NCBI RefSeq assembly: GCF_000699445.3
Contig: NC_067195.1
Coordinates: forward strand, 64,352,591 to 64,416,590
Source: Schistosoma haematobium
Lineage: Eukaryota; Platyhelminthes; Trematoda; Strigeidida; Schistosomatidae
Direction of reading: 5' to 3'
Length of the DNA stretch: 64,000 nucleotides
The first letter of the stretch is position 1. The number at the start of each line of letters is the position of its first letter. The notes under the pieces were generated by a model. The model was given only the letters and a program-made list of their open reading frames with translations. It was not told where the DNA came from and did no database searches. The position numbers were made by a program, and so were the translations under genes. Below are positions 11,285-22,407 of the stretch, piece by piece.

Positions 11285-12118
11285 TCAGTCGTCGCGACCT
11301 GGAGAGGGGTTACTCGTTTCCCGCTGTCTTGTAATTATGCTTAGGCCAGGCGCATGGTTGCATGCACTTGGTTGAGTTGACACCAAACTTCCAGTGGTAC
11401 CAACAAAACTGCCCAGATTGTCTGGACACTTGTGACTTGGTCGTGGTCGTTGTGGTGACCTGCTCGTGTTCCTATGATACATTTGCATTCTGGTGACAGC
11501 CTCAGTGAGACTCTTAACACTCGCAATGAGTCCTTCTATGACCGGGCCTTTTGCCCATTCTACTTTTTGTGTGTGATTAATAGTACCTGATCCAGTTGGA
11601 GGACCTCTTTCCATTATTCTGTCGGCTATACACGCTAAATGAGATAAGGAGGTCTCAGGATCCTGTGCATCCAAACAGTGTTGGACGTAGCATGGGAGAG
11701 CTTGTATCCATCCTTGTCTTAGGACTGCTTCACCCACTGTGTTATCACCCACTAAGACTTGAAGGTGAAGTGAAAACTGTGACGGCGACCGATCACCTAG
11801 TGTTTCACCTTGAAAAAGTCTTTGGATTCTTTGACTATCTGATAATGATAAACGGTTCATTATCTCTCGTCTTAAGATGGTGTATGGTTGTGGTGATGGT
11901 GGACTTAAAATCAAGTCGCGGACTTCTTTGGCAACTGAAGGGGGAAGGATCCCTTCAGATTTGATATTGTGTCTCGTGAAATAATGCTCTAGTTGAGCAA
12001 ACCACAACTCAGGATCACTATGATCAAATTCTGGAAGTCGAGATTTCGTAGTCATAACAGTGTCTATCTCCACTGGTGACAAATCCTCCAGATTATGGGT
12101 TTCTGTTGAGTCTGACAT
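11285..12118 (-). pseudogene. Gypsy2 copy 1 gag
   Basis: A 277-codon open frame starting at ATG 12118, 196 bp inside the 5' LTR. The capsid region resembles CsRn1-clade Gag. Near 11420 the frame is shifted relative to the zinc knuckle, which is readable in another frame at 11352-11405 as C-x2-H-x9-C-x3-C (CWYH ... TKCMQPC). That CHCC spacing is diagnostic for the clade. The protein therefore lacks its knuckle. It differs from the copy 2 gag at one residue that I noticed (Arg versus Cys after MN). Confidence 0.82.
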
Positions 12119-12302
12119 GAGGTGTGTGACAAATATAGCAATAAAATTAGCACAAAAATGGTTACTATAACACGAATAACTTAAGATAATAAAAAATAAA
12201 CTATTTATATACCCAACTTAGTTTACGGGTAATCAGGTCTACTTTTACGATTAAGTAAAAAAATGTTAATAACAGAAATGAGGTTAAATTTGTGTTCAAA
12301 AA

Positions 12303-12313
12303 GGGCTCACCAG
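12303..12313 (-). promoter_or_regulatory. Primer-binding site candidate, Gypsy2 copy 1
   Basis: Two bases after the 5' LTR on the minus strand is TGGTGAGCCC. It resembles, with one mismatch, the first ten bases of a tRNA-Trp-type primer site (TGGTGACCCC), which CsRn1-clade elements are known to use; the match does not extend further. The same sequence is present in copy 2 (about 21187-21197). Confidence 0.5.
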
Positions 12314-12314
12314 T

Positions 12315-12580
12315 TTCGTGCCTTAAAGTAACCCTCGTGCTATTGATAGAAGAAACCAGGCAAGTAGTGAATAGGTCTTTATTTCAATCTTAGCGCGGTC
12401 ACAGTAGAGCGTGGGATTATCTGTTCAGACAACCAAAGCCTCTCAACATTCAATATAAGATAATAGGGAATATAACGCTTATACAAAACAAGGAAGTGAA
12501 TGAATACTTGAACAATACTGTTTTGGCATATGCTTGGTTGTTTGGGGTCAACTCTTAACCAACCAACCTAAGCTGTTACA
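12315..12580 (-). repeat. 5' LTR of Gypsy2 copy 1
   Basis: 266-bp LTR, a direct repeat of 5753-6018 with a handful of differences. It is followed on its right by the target duplication ATCCT. Confidence 0.93.
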
Positions 12581-12585
12581 ATCCT

Positions 12586-13240
12586 ATCCAAGTCAAGTTT
12601 CCCTCGGTACAGTCGAACGACACGGCTCCTACACATGTAATACTTCGTTCGACAGCCAACACGCACGATGATACCTCGACAGTATCTAGTAATAAACATA
12701 GGACAACATATTCTTGAAGGAGAGTAAGGTTTTCAGGACATTTAAACGATTGTCACTCGTAAGACACCAGTTAACAGTTTGCTTCACCTCGATTTTCCTT
12801 TGTATTACATAAAATAAAAAAAGCAAACAAAATTCTTTTTGCTAATATGTGTATATTTAATTTTTTCTTAAAAAAAAACCAAAAATATTCTTTAAACACT
12901 GCTTTTTACGCTATCACATATATATGAGTTTATTTACCTCTTTTTCGCCCGCTTTTTGTCATTTCTCACATACGAGTGTGATTCGACATGCACTTACATA
13001 TCCTTCTTTTCTTTTCCAGTACGGCTGTAAAAGACGAAAAGGGAGGAAGTTTTTGAAGAACTGAAATTTTCATTGTACCTGTTCCTTTATTATCATATTG
13101 TACTATATGGTCCCTTACAATAAGGGAAGATAACCAGACGCTGCTAAACATAGCAAGCTATCAGAGGAGTGTTTAACACCAACAAACTCGTTGGATTTAA
13201 ACTTATAGCTGGTCAAATCTTAGGCTCAACACTGTTCCAC
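12586..13240 (+). pseudogene. GypsyI 3' end (pol tail and trailer)
   Basis: Continuation of GypsyI beyond the Gypsy2 insertion. A C-terminal integrase tail with an RRVRF motif is readable to about 12760 (one stop just before the motif). AT-rich trailer with A-runs follows. No 3' LTR of GypsyI was recognised, so the exact end is unknown. Confidence 0.6.
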
Positions 13241-13249
13241 TAGGAGGGA

Positions 13250-14642
13250 GTGATCTGTAGCGGTAAATAAATCCCCAAAATAAATAGCCCTGTAAGTTTT
13301 CGATATTGGGTGCTGACCGCATTAGTTCTAATGGACTCACGTGGCTGAAGACGCACGGTCATGCATCCGCACCAGATCACGAGTGGGAACGCCGTGCTCA
13401 ACATACCTCCAATCGCTAGTCAGGTTAGATCAGTCGATCTTCGATATGTTAGTAACCTATCGAAAATATCTTCGAACCTCCTGGCTTCTGTCTTTTGATT
13501 TCATTTGGTAGGTACGATTCATATTAGGTGTTACTGCTTAACGCGTTGTCAAACTCTAAATACCCATGGAATCCTCACCTTTTGCACCCTCGGTTTGAAA
13601 TCAGGGTATTCCAACTCCTCTATGTGAGTTCTCTATGCCCGCCAACCCATTTAAAGCGCCGAATCCTCGCTTATCGTCCTCTCAATTTTGTAAAACACTC
13701 CCGCCCGCCAAGAAGGCAAAGAGGAGGTCTTCACTGACAGGTGCTGTATACGCTAAGCTATGTGAGAGTATTTCGAGGAGAGCTGAATGTCTCAACCCTC
13801 GGTCGTATTAGGGCACTTGGAGGGAAGTCAGTAATGAAAAGTAACTCCACCTGTAGCTCTTCTGTGGTTAATGCCGTTCCCGAACCGCGTAAAGTAGAAG
13901 GGTTGGGCATGGGGTCAGCAACCCCGTCCAATTGAACACAACCCTGCAAAAAATCCTAACAGGAACGAAAACAATTAAAAATACCTAAACTCGGTCATCC
14001 GAGTTGAAGGGTCTTCATTAAGAAGAATTATGACGCCTCATGGTGATCAAGAAGAATAACTAAATGGCTGCGCGAATGAGGCGATACAAGTTAGCGGTTA
14101 CTGGAATAGGCGAAACCCATTGTAACCTCGCTGAACAGAAAAGATTGTCTTCGAGAGAGGTGCTGTCGTACTCTAGTTATGAAGATGAAAGGGTGGCGAG
14201 ACTAATTTATGGACGAACCGATCAGGTAACAGATAACAGGTCTCGAATTTTGGCGTGAAATTTACTCATCTATTTGGTTAAATAGGGTTTTCGCAGTTTG
14301 TGATGAAATTTCTCAATATAGTTCCTAACCCCAACCACCAACCGCAGATCATAATTCTAACTCCTCAGATGGTTTATAATCCTCATTTGGTCCTAGTTAT
14401 CAGGTGGACACTCTTAAGGTTACTTTAGCGTTGCTCGAAGATCGTCCATAAATTATAGTCTCAACGAAAATGTTCTGCGCGCACAAGAATTTTCGCTGAT
14501 TTTGTCCAAAGAGCCGCCCAAATCACTCACAAGATGGAAATCTTATGAATCCAGAATCCTCAAGCATCTTTCAAAACACAGAAGGAGGTATCGAAATGGA
14601 TGCTGTTCAATGTTATTCACCCAACGAAGACGATAAAGACAC
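13250..14642 (+). mobile_element. RTE-clade element F (SR2-like), 5' part
   Basis: Leader sequence from about 13255 (a block AATAAATCCCCAAAATAAAT shared with RTE element E at 47860-47880), then endonuclease start (RRYKLAVTGIGETH near 14085-14125). The endonuclease continues in broken frames to 14642, where unit X is inserted. The other half resumes at 25433. About 13560-13800 within the leader is a diverged minus-strand copy of repeat S. Endonuclease would nick the target DNA; this copy has many stops. Confidence 0.75.
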
Positions 14643-15038
14643 TGTAGTGACGTTGGGTCCTAAGCACACAATCATCTAAGCTGAAAACGAGACAATTGGA
14701 GAAACAGATGTTCAGCATTTGACTCAGAGAAAAACTGAACCATGAAGAAGGCGGGAAGAAGAAATTGAATTAATTCGGATTGATCGGATGGTATGGCTAT
14801 CCTTGAATGTTGTTATATACCTTTTATTCATACTAAATATATTGTTCTATCTCTAGCCTGAGTTTGTTCTCCATCATAAATTGGTGATTGTTATGATGCG
14901 ATGAGTTGGTGTGGACGATGATGTGACCGCTACGTAAGATCTTACAGATTAGGCAGTTATATCATGACAAATCTACAATTTTAGGATTTTGTCTACCATT
15001 AGAGCAGTACTAATATCATAGCAGACCGTGATTCTAAA
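14643..15038 (+). repeat. 5' LTR of unit X
   Basis: 396 bp, same length as the 3' LTR and as the solo LTR in GypsyI. The few differences from the 3' LTR (for example in the first 25 bases) indicate an insertion that is not brand new. The last bases are TTCTAAA rather than TTCTACA. Confidence 0.92.
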
Positions 15039-15493
15039 TTGGTAAATCCGACTAAAGAAACGCAACTTAAAGGTGTTAATATTTATTACCACTTTAACTT
15101 TGTAACGGAAAGAGAACGGTTAAGATCCCTCCTCAGCCTTTTTGTTGGACAGTACTGTCATTTATTTGTTTCTTCTCCCTGTCGTGTCTTTTAATCTCTG
15201 TTCACATCTCGTTTAACAATACCTTATGTTCTTCGGTCTTCCTCATCTGAGCTTTTATTACCTGACTTTGATTGAAGACTTATTTTTTGTTACCTAATTC
15301 TCTATCGTATGTTGCCGGGCTATTGACGATAAGGTCGTGTTTCACTAAGCTCAAGGTCACGGCGTGGCTCAGTGTGTGGCTGTTAACCTTTTGACTGATT
15401 TTCAATTATCGAACCCTTTGGTATTAACTGTCTCTTTTACTGTTCAGCGCGCTACTTTGCGTTGGAGAAACTTTTGACTATATAGCACAGACT

Positions 15494-15759
15494 TTCGTGC
15501 CTTAAGGTAACCCTCGTTCTATTGATAGAAGAAACCAGGCAAGTAGTGAATAGGTCTTTATTTCGATCTTCGCGCAGTCACAGTGGAGCGTGGGATTATT
15601 TGTTCAGACAAACAAAGCCTCTCAACATTCAATATAAGATAATAGGAAATATAACGCCTATGAAAAATAAGGAAGTGAATGAATACTCGAACTATACTGT
15701 TTTGGCATATGCTTGGTTGTTTGAGGTCAACTCTTAACTAACTAACCTATGCTGTTACA
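15494..15759 (-). repeat. 3' LTR of Gypsy2 copy 2
   Basis: 266-bp direct repeat of 21199-21464, preceded on the minus strand by the same AGGGGGAAG purine tract as in copy 1. Confidence 0.92.
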
Positions 15760-15912
15760 TTAGCTTCCCCCTAGAATCAACTTCCGTAGGAACGTCGGTT
15801 CGATTAATCTAGCCGTCAGAAACACCTTAGTTCTGTTTTCTCGGCTTAAGGGAAAATTATAAACTCGCTCACTGTTTGACTTACAATCAATGATGACTAA
15901 TTCCGTCAGCAA

Positions 15913-16575
15913 TCAACGATAGTCCATGGATGTCTCTTCATTCTTCTTTGGGACCGTATGCAAAGGGGATGCCCATTGACTATCAGAGGGACGGATAATA
16001 CCCAGTTGTAGCATATAATCAAACTCGGCCCTAGCGATTTTGAGCTTATCTGGTGCTAGTCTCCTGGGTTTTGCAAACACCGGTGCACCTTCCGTTTTTG
16101 TAGTGTGACTCACTTTTAGTTTGTCTTTAGAAGGCTATGGGTTTGGTTTAGTTAAGTTTGGAAATTCCGCCAGTATATCTTGGAATTTCGCTGTTGTTAC
16201 TGGAAGAGTTTGAATCAAGTTAAGAGAGCTGATGTGACTTTCTTTGCCTTTTGTGTAATACGAAGTTTCTTTTAGTGTTAATCGCCGTTTCTTAGTGTCA
16301 CCGAGAAATTCGTATCTCCTTAGAATGTCCATCCCCAGTATTGCCAGATCTAAGTCGGCTACCGTGAAAACCCGAAGGGAATTGCCTCCTGAACCCCAGA
16401 TCTAGAGTTAAAGTTTTCTGCCCAAATGTCGCGATTCTAGTTTTATTTGCAGCTTGAAGTGTAATTGATGATGTTTCTCGACTAATCTCAGTTTTATTTT
16501 GAGGGATGATACTAAGAGCAGCGCCAGTACCCACCAAGAAGTTCAAGCCAGAGTTTCTGCCTCGAACATAAAACA
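15913..16575 (-). pseudogene. Gypsy2 copy 2 protease, linker and RT stub
   Basis: Protease (VGTGAALS: the active-site Asp is changed, DTG to GTG) in the frame 16546-16298, linker in the frame 16332-16135 ending in the shared amber codon, and 66 codons of RT N-terminus (16113-15913). The coding then runs into 3' non-coding sequence at the deletion junction. The protease shares the copy 1 frameshift near its C-terminus. Confidence 0.82.
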
Positions 16576-16622
16576 GGCTTCCCCGAGTAACACTTAAGAA
16601 TGCTACCGACGTAGAAGACGTC

Positions 16623-17102
16623 TTGCTAGCAAGTCACTTGTTGAAATCCGATGGTAACGTAGGAATATTGCCCGACATACCGTACTGTGAGCGCAATATC
16701 ATACGGAACACCCCTAAAGAATCTCGCGAGAAGTTTTTCCGCGGAAGAAACATAATTGTGCAAGGTATACCGGAAAATGCAGACCCTACTCAATTACATT
16801 CTGACATCAGGGAATGGAAATTCATCAAACAGTCTTTGAGGCTCAAACACATACTGACTCAGCATGTGACGAGACTAGCCAAGAAGGACGGTGATCCTAG
16901 ACCCCGTCTAATGAAGATAACCTTCCCATCTTCCCACATGGCGGCTGCAGTTCTGGAAGCATTTCGTGCCAACAGACGTCGATTGCCACCTGGAATCCAT
17001 ATACGCCCGGATAGGCCATATGAAGCTAGGACCAAGCACAAAGGCAAGTTGGAGCTGACCATTCCACATGTGGACTGTCTAAATGATAAGAAAAACGTGT
17101 AA
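16623..17102 (+). pseudogene. CR1-A ORF1 C-terminal part
   Basis: 159-codon open frame. The NIIVQGIPE block followed by a region with basic and proline-rich patches resembles the RRM-like/C-terminal part of CR1/jockey ORF1 proteins, which bind element RNA. The N-terminus is missing by truncation. It ends at a TAA 126 bp before the endonuclease start. Confidence 0.6.
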
Positions 17103-17227
17103 AGGACAGGGCCTACCACCTCGGCAAACCTCATATAGGTGGGCTACGTGTCTATTTACGTAAGGCTCATACAGACAAACAGGAAGAAGCTCACGCGTTC
17201 CAAATTGAAAGCATAAACTGCTTATAT

Positions 17228-20004
17228 ATGAACGCCACGAGTCTACCAAACAAACTGGATGAATTACGTGAACTTAGCAATGCTAATAAGGTCCATCTGA
17301 TAGGAATATCTGAAACCTGGATATCTTCTCAGTTCTCGGACCATGAGTTAGCATTACCTGGGATGACTTTGTTCCGCAACGACAGAAAAACAGGAATTGG
17401 GGGCGGAGTAGCCATATACATAAATTCTTGCTTGGAGGCGCACCAAGTTCACAGCCTCGAGTTTAACAATCTTGAGGAATCCACATGGTGCTCTGTAAGA
17501 TTGTCTAGTACTTCGAGGTGTCTAGTCGGAGTCATTTACAGGAAGCCAACTGCCGACATCGAGTACGATAGTCGTATGCTGAAAGGACTATCCCGCTCTA
17601 CCCGTCTCGGTTTCACACACATCCTGATTCTAGGGGACTTTAATCCCCCTAGAGTCAACTTCGCGGAACACACGTACAATGGAGGCGACAACTCAATTGA
17701 AGCTCGGTTCCTCAACCTCATCGATGACTTGGGCTTATACGAAAATGTGAGGTCGGCAACTCGTTGGAGAAACAGTTAGACACCATCGCGCTTAGACTGT
17801 GTATTCACTAACGAAGAATTTCTAGTTGACAACCTCTCAATCCTGGCTGTCTTGGGAAAAAGCGATCATGCCGTCATAGCCTTCAGTTTTGTCAGCAAAA
17901 CTAAGCTAAGATGCCCCATCAATAACTTGCATCGGAATTTTAAACGGTTGAATGTGACAGCTCTACATGACTATCTACAACAGGTGGTTTGGGATGTTCA
18001 CCTCCAACTCGATGTGGGCGGTCATTGGGACTTCTTACTGCACACGCTCTTATGTGCTACAAACCATTCAGTTCCTCAAACGGTTCCCAAAAGCTGCAAG
18101 CCGCCTACAGTAATCAAGAACCGTACCCTCTGCCTGCTAAGCCGCAAAAGACAGTGTTGGGCGGAATACAAACGAACTGATAACGACGGAGCGTACAGGC
18201 AATATAAACATATCAGGAACATATGCACGAAGGCTATAAGAGAAGACAGGCTTCAGTACCAGACAAACCTTATGGACAAATTTGCCTGTAACCCTAGAAG
18301 CCTATTCCGTTATGCAGCCTCTCTTCGTCAAGCCAAAACAGGAGTTTCTCAACTGCTAGGTCTTAACGGCCCGACCAACAACGATGGCGACGCCGCTAAC
18401 CTTCTGGCGGCACATTACTCTCAGACATTTCAACCTGCCGACATCAACTTTACTGACGACAGTTTCGTCAGTAATTCCACAGGACTTTCCGAAATGGACC
18501 TAAGCGCTGACTTGGTGTTCCGGAAATTGCAGCACTTAAGACTAGATACTTCTCCTGGCCCGGATACGGTTCATTCTGCCATACTGAGGGAATCAGCCTC
18601 AATCCTGGCAACGCCGCTTAGCGTGATGTTCTCACACTCGCTAAGCCGAGGCAAACTACCGGAAAATTGGAAGTTGGCTCACATCACACCAATTTTCAAA
18701 GGAGGTCGACGCAATGAACCTTCGAGTTATCGGCCGGTGGCTCTCCTGTCATTACCTTCAAAACTCATGGAGTCCCTGATATGCGACGGTTTAAACGACT
18801 ATCTACTGTCCTTAAATTTCTTCTCAACCCAACAGCATGGTTTCAGGAAGGGTTACTCTTGTATAACCAACCTGCTGACTGAGGTGGACAGATGGACAAG
18901 CATCCTCGATCGCAAAGGAAAGGTTGATATCATTTACCTTGATTTCTCAAAAGCTTTTGATAAGGTTAACCATTTGTGTCTTATCAATAAGCTCAAACGA
19001 CTAGGTATCAAACCACCTCTAATCGATTGACTTACTACATACTTAAAAAATCGACACTTTAAGGTTAGGGTTAATTTCACTTTATCTCAGGCTATGGAAT
19101 GTCCTAGTGGGGTCCCCCAGGGCTCAGTACTAGGGCCTCTTCTCTTCTTGATCTACATAAATGATCTTCCTCAACAGGTAACGTCAGATTTATTACTTTT
19201 TGCCGACGACGTGAAACTTTGGAGAGAGATACACAACCAAGACGATACACAGGCACTTCAGGAGGATCTGACTCGACTTCAAAGTTGGGCAGACGATAAC
19301 GGACTTACCTTCAACACTTCAAAGTGTAAAGTAGTCCATCTGCGACATGTCGCAAACTACAGTTCCAACTTAGGAAACTCCTCTCTAGTAATATCCCAAG
19401 TCGAAAAAGATTTAGGAGTCCTGGTGCCCCATGATTTAAAGTCTTACGCTGTGACAAAAGTGCCTTCCGAGCAAACCTTGCACTGGTAACGTTGAGGCGC
19501 ATTTTTGGACAGTTTGACGGAAAAACTTTCCACACAATCTTCAATAGTTTCATCCGTCGCCATTTAGAGTACGGAAACATAGTACTCCCCCGCTCACTCT
19601 AAAAGGATAAGGTCACTTTGGAGCGTATCCAGCGGCGAGCCACGAAATCAGTTTGAGGACTCAAATCTAAACCTTACGAAGAGCGCCTCCGTTCACTAGA
19701 CCTTTACCCATTAGAGTATAGGCGTCTTAGAGGTGATCTTCTGATGGCTTATAGCATCCTTAACACTTCTGGACATCCTCTTAAACACCTACTTCAGCTT
19801 AGTTCGAATAATAACCTAAGGGGTAACACCCAGAAACTGGAGACACAACATAGAAAAACGGAATGTAGACATAACTTCTACTCCTTAAGAGTTGTCAAAA
19901 GCTGGAATTCGCTGCCGGCCGAGCTAGTCCAAGCGACTTCTCAGGAGTCCTTCGAGAGGCAACTTGACCTATTCTTAAGGACCAAGGACAGCATCACACT
20001 ATGA
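17228..20004 (+). pseudogene. CR1-A ORF2: endonuclease and reverse transcriptase
   Basis: Endonuclease 17228-17850 (NATSLPNKLDELRE start; ISETW; GDFNPPRVNF; SDHAVI). RT 18480-19490: a SYRPVALLSL block, then DFSKAFDKVNH, GVPQGSVLGPLLF and a catalytic FADD in LLLFADDVKLW. The frame is constant from 17228 to 19445 except for two in-frame stops, TAG 17777-17779 and TGA 19028-19030. A one-base shift near 19449 then moves coding to another frame, which has further stops (near 19600 and 19655) and ends at 20004. It would nick DNA and copy element RNA; this copy is dead. Confidence 0.88.
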
Positions 20005-20168
20005 TTTACCGATTTCTTTTCCTCTTTTACTGTTAACATACCTAGGTTCCTGTCTGGAGGATTTGGTGATCCCCTGCTACTAGACTCGGAAGCCTGTTAA
20101 GCGAAAGCTTCTTCTATTCCGCTCACAACTATTTGAACCATTTGAAGCGACTGTTTAGGCGCCCCTCC

Positions 20169-21002
20169 TCAGTCGTCGCGACCTGGGGAGGGGTTACTCG
20201 TTTCCCGCTGTCTTGTAATTATGCTTAGGCCAGGCGCATGGTTGCATGCACTTGGTTGAGTTGACACCAAACTTCCAGTGGTACCAACAAAACTGCCCAG
20301 ATTGTCTGGACACTTGTGACTTGGTCGTGGTCGTTGTGGTGACCTGCTCGTGTTCCTATGATACATTTGCATTCTGGTGACAGCCTCAGTGAGACTCTTA
20401 ACACTCGCAATGAGTCCTTCTATGACCGGGCCTTTTGCCCATTCTACTTTTTGTGTGTGATTAATAGTACCTGATCCAGTTGGAGGACCTCTTTCCATTA
20501 TTCTGTCGGCTATACACGCTAAATGAGATAAGGAGGTCTCAGGATCCTGTGCATCCAAACAGTGTTGGACGTAGCATGGGAGAGCTTGTATCCATCCTTG
20601 TCTTAGGACTGCTTCACCCACTGTGTTATCACCCACTAAGACTTGAAGGTGAAGTGAAAACTGTGACGGCGACCGATCACCTAGTGTTTCACCTTGAAAA
20701 AGTCTTTGGATTCTTTGACTGTCTGATAATGATAAACAGTTCATTATCTCTCGTCTTAAGATGGTGTATGGTTGTGGTGATGGTGGACTTAAAATCAAGT
20801 CGCGGACTTCTTTGGCAACTGAAGGGGGAAGGATCCCTTCAGATTTGATATTGTGTCTCGTGAAATAATGCTCTAGTTGAGCAAACCACAACTCAGGATC
20901 ACTATGATCAAATTCTGGAAGTCGAGATTTCGTAGTCATAACAGTGTCTATCTCCACTGGTGACAAATCCTCCAGATTATGGGTTTCTGTTGAGTCTGAC
21001 AT
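20169..21002 (-). pseudogene. Gypsy2 copy 2 gag
   Basis: 277 codons, same start, end and knuckle frameshift as the copy 1 gag at 11285-12118. ATG at 21002 is 196 bp inside the 5' LTR. The shared defects show that both copies come from one already defective source or have exchanged sequence. Confidence 0.85.
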
Positions 21003-21198
21003 GAGGTGTGTGACAAATATAGCAATAAAATTAGCACAAAAATGGTTACTATAACACGAATAACTTAAGATAATAAAAAATAAACTATTTATATACCCAA
21101 CTTAGTTTACGGGTAATCAGGTCTACTTTTACGATTAAGTAAAAAAATGTTAATAACAGAAATGAGGTTAAATTTGTGTTCAAAAAGGGCTCACCAGT

Positions 21199-21464
21199 TT
21201 CGTGCCTTAAAGTAACCCTCGTTCTATTGATAGAAGAAACCAGGCAAGTAGTGAATAGGTCTTTATTTCGATCTTCGCGCAGTCACAGTGGAGCGTGGGA
21301 TTATTTGTTCAGACAAACAAAGCCTCTCAACATTCAATATAAGATAATAGGAAATATAACGCCTATGAAAAATAAGGAAGTGAATGAATACTCGAACTAT
21401 ACTGTTTTGGCATATGCTTGGTTGTTTGAGGTCAACTCTTAACTAGCCAACCCATGCTGTTACA
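21199..21464 (-). repeat. 5' LTR of Gypsy2 copy 2
   Basis: 266 bp, near-identical to 15494-15759 and clearly different from the copy 1 LTR subtype, although the leader between LTR and gag (21003-21198) is the same in both copies. Confidence 0.92.
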
Positions 21465-22359
21465 ACTGTACCGTTTGACGTATTTTGTATTTTTGATATA
21501 ATTTGTTCTATTTTCTGAGTCAGAACCGTTTAAATTGAGCACAGAGTTTGTGTTTTGATATAATTTAATACGAGTATCTCAAAAACGCTTCGTATGCTAT
21601 ACAGAAGGACGTATTCTGGCCTATTCGATTAAATTTTAGTTCGTCACTTCTGCGTTAAAACCGAATACTGGTAGTTCGGTCGTTTCAAACCTTTTCGATC
21701 GATTTATATTCATTTTAGCCCACTATTCTTTTAGTCCTCTGATTAATGCTCACATGTATTATCGTAATGTTATATAGATCCGTACTCATAACGTACTAAC
21801 TCAAACGATACCAATAACTGGTCATTTATATTAATTAGCTCTGATGGTTCATTAACAAGCTTTAATAACATTTACATGCTTCAGCGAAATAAAATTGTTT
21901 AAACATCAAGCTCTAGCAAATATGAACTGTAAACATACATTGACTAGCAACGTAAGCAAGGACTTGATAGTCATCTGGATATAACTCTTGATATTTTTTC
22001 TTCGCATAACGTCTCGTTCTGTTTTAAACTAAGCACTATCCTGTAATATCTTTTCTTCCGACTACTGCCTGTCTAATTCCCAATTCTCGAGTTCCATTGC
22101 CAAACAACGAAGACCCTACTCCAAAAACTTACGGTGAGCTTAATCTATAAATTTCCCGCAAACATAAGGTCATTTTAGATGGTTCATACAATGACAGCCA
22201 CTTAATTATCTGAACTCATTCATTTGTTCTAACATGAGCGAGTGACGAAAAGGTCAACAGCACTAGGCACTCTGAAATTAGTTGTCATGCTGCGTGTTTT
22301 ATTCTGGATGTTTCTGGATCATTGTTACTGGTCACGAATGGCCACAGATATATGTTGTC

Positions 22360-22407
<48 letters not shown>

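Larger units (their letters stand above)
5753..12580 (-). mobile_element. Gypsy2 copy 1: complete-length CsRn1-clade LTR element with 5-bp TSD
   Basis: Full-length element of 6828 bp on the minus strand, inserted in GypsyI. LTRs are 266 bp each (5753-6018 and 12315-12580) and differ at only a few positions. Flanking duplication ATCCT lies at 5748-5752 and 12581-12585. The minus-strand LTR begins TGTAACAGC and ends GGCACGAA. Gag, protease, RT, RNase H and integrase are present, but three lesions shared with copy 2 plus one RT frameshift disable it. Between the end of pol (8179) and the 3' LTR lie 2.1 kb without an obvious gene. Clade assignment comes from the CHCC Gag knuckle and a primer site resembling the tRNA-Trp type used by that clade. 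Confidence 0.92.
16576..20148 (+). mobile_element. CR1-clade non-LTR element A, nested in Gypsy2 copy 2
   Basis: Non-LTR retrotransposon, 5'-truncated in ORF1, of about 3.57 kb. It carries the ORF1 C-terminus, an apurinic-type endonuclease and RT. There is no poly(A); the 3' end has two imperfect 9-mers (ATTTGAACC, ATTTGAAGC at 20131-20148), in keeping with CR1 elements, which end in short tandem repeats. The Gypsy2 sequence resumes on both sides with about 3 bp lost, so there is no obvious target duplication. Confidence 0.85.
15494..21464 (-). mobile_element. Gypsy2 copy 2: internally deleted, with nested CR1
   Basis: Second copy of the younger gypsy, inserted inside unit X. LTRs 15494-15759 and 21199-21464 are both 266 bp and of a different LTR subtype from copy 1 (GTTCTATTG, TTCGCGCAGTC). 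Relative to copy 1, a 4.4-kb segment is missing: the 3' non-coding stretch (to about 15940) is joined directly to RT near 15945, removing the RT core, RNase H and integrase. The gag and protease parts are almost identical to copy 1. CR1 element A interrupts it at 16576-20148. The target duplication is short and imperfect (ACT on both sides). Confidence 0.9.

Noticed and set aside
14643..15038. 396-bp repeat first considered a MITE or SINE
   Set aside because: No terminal inverted repeats of MITE type. The solo copy with 4-bp TSD, the direct paired copies with primer-site and polypurine tract, and identical length show that it is an LTR.
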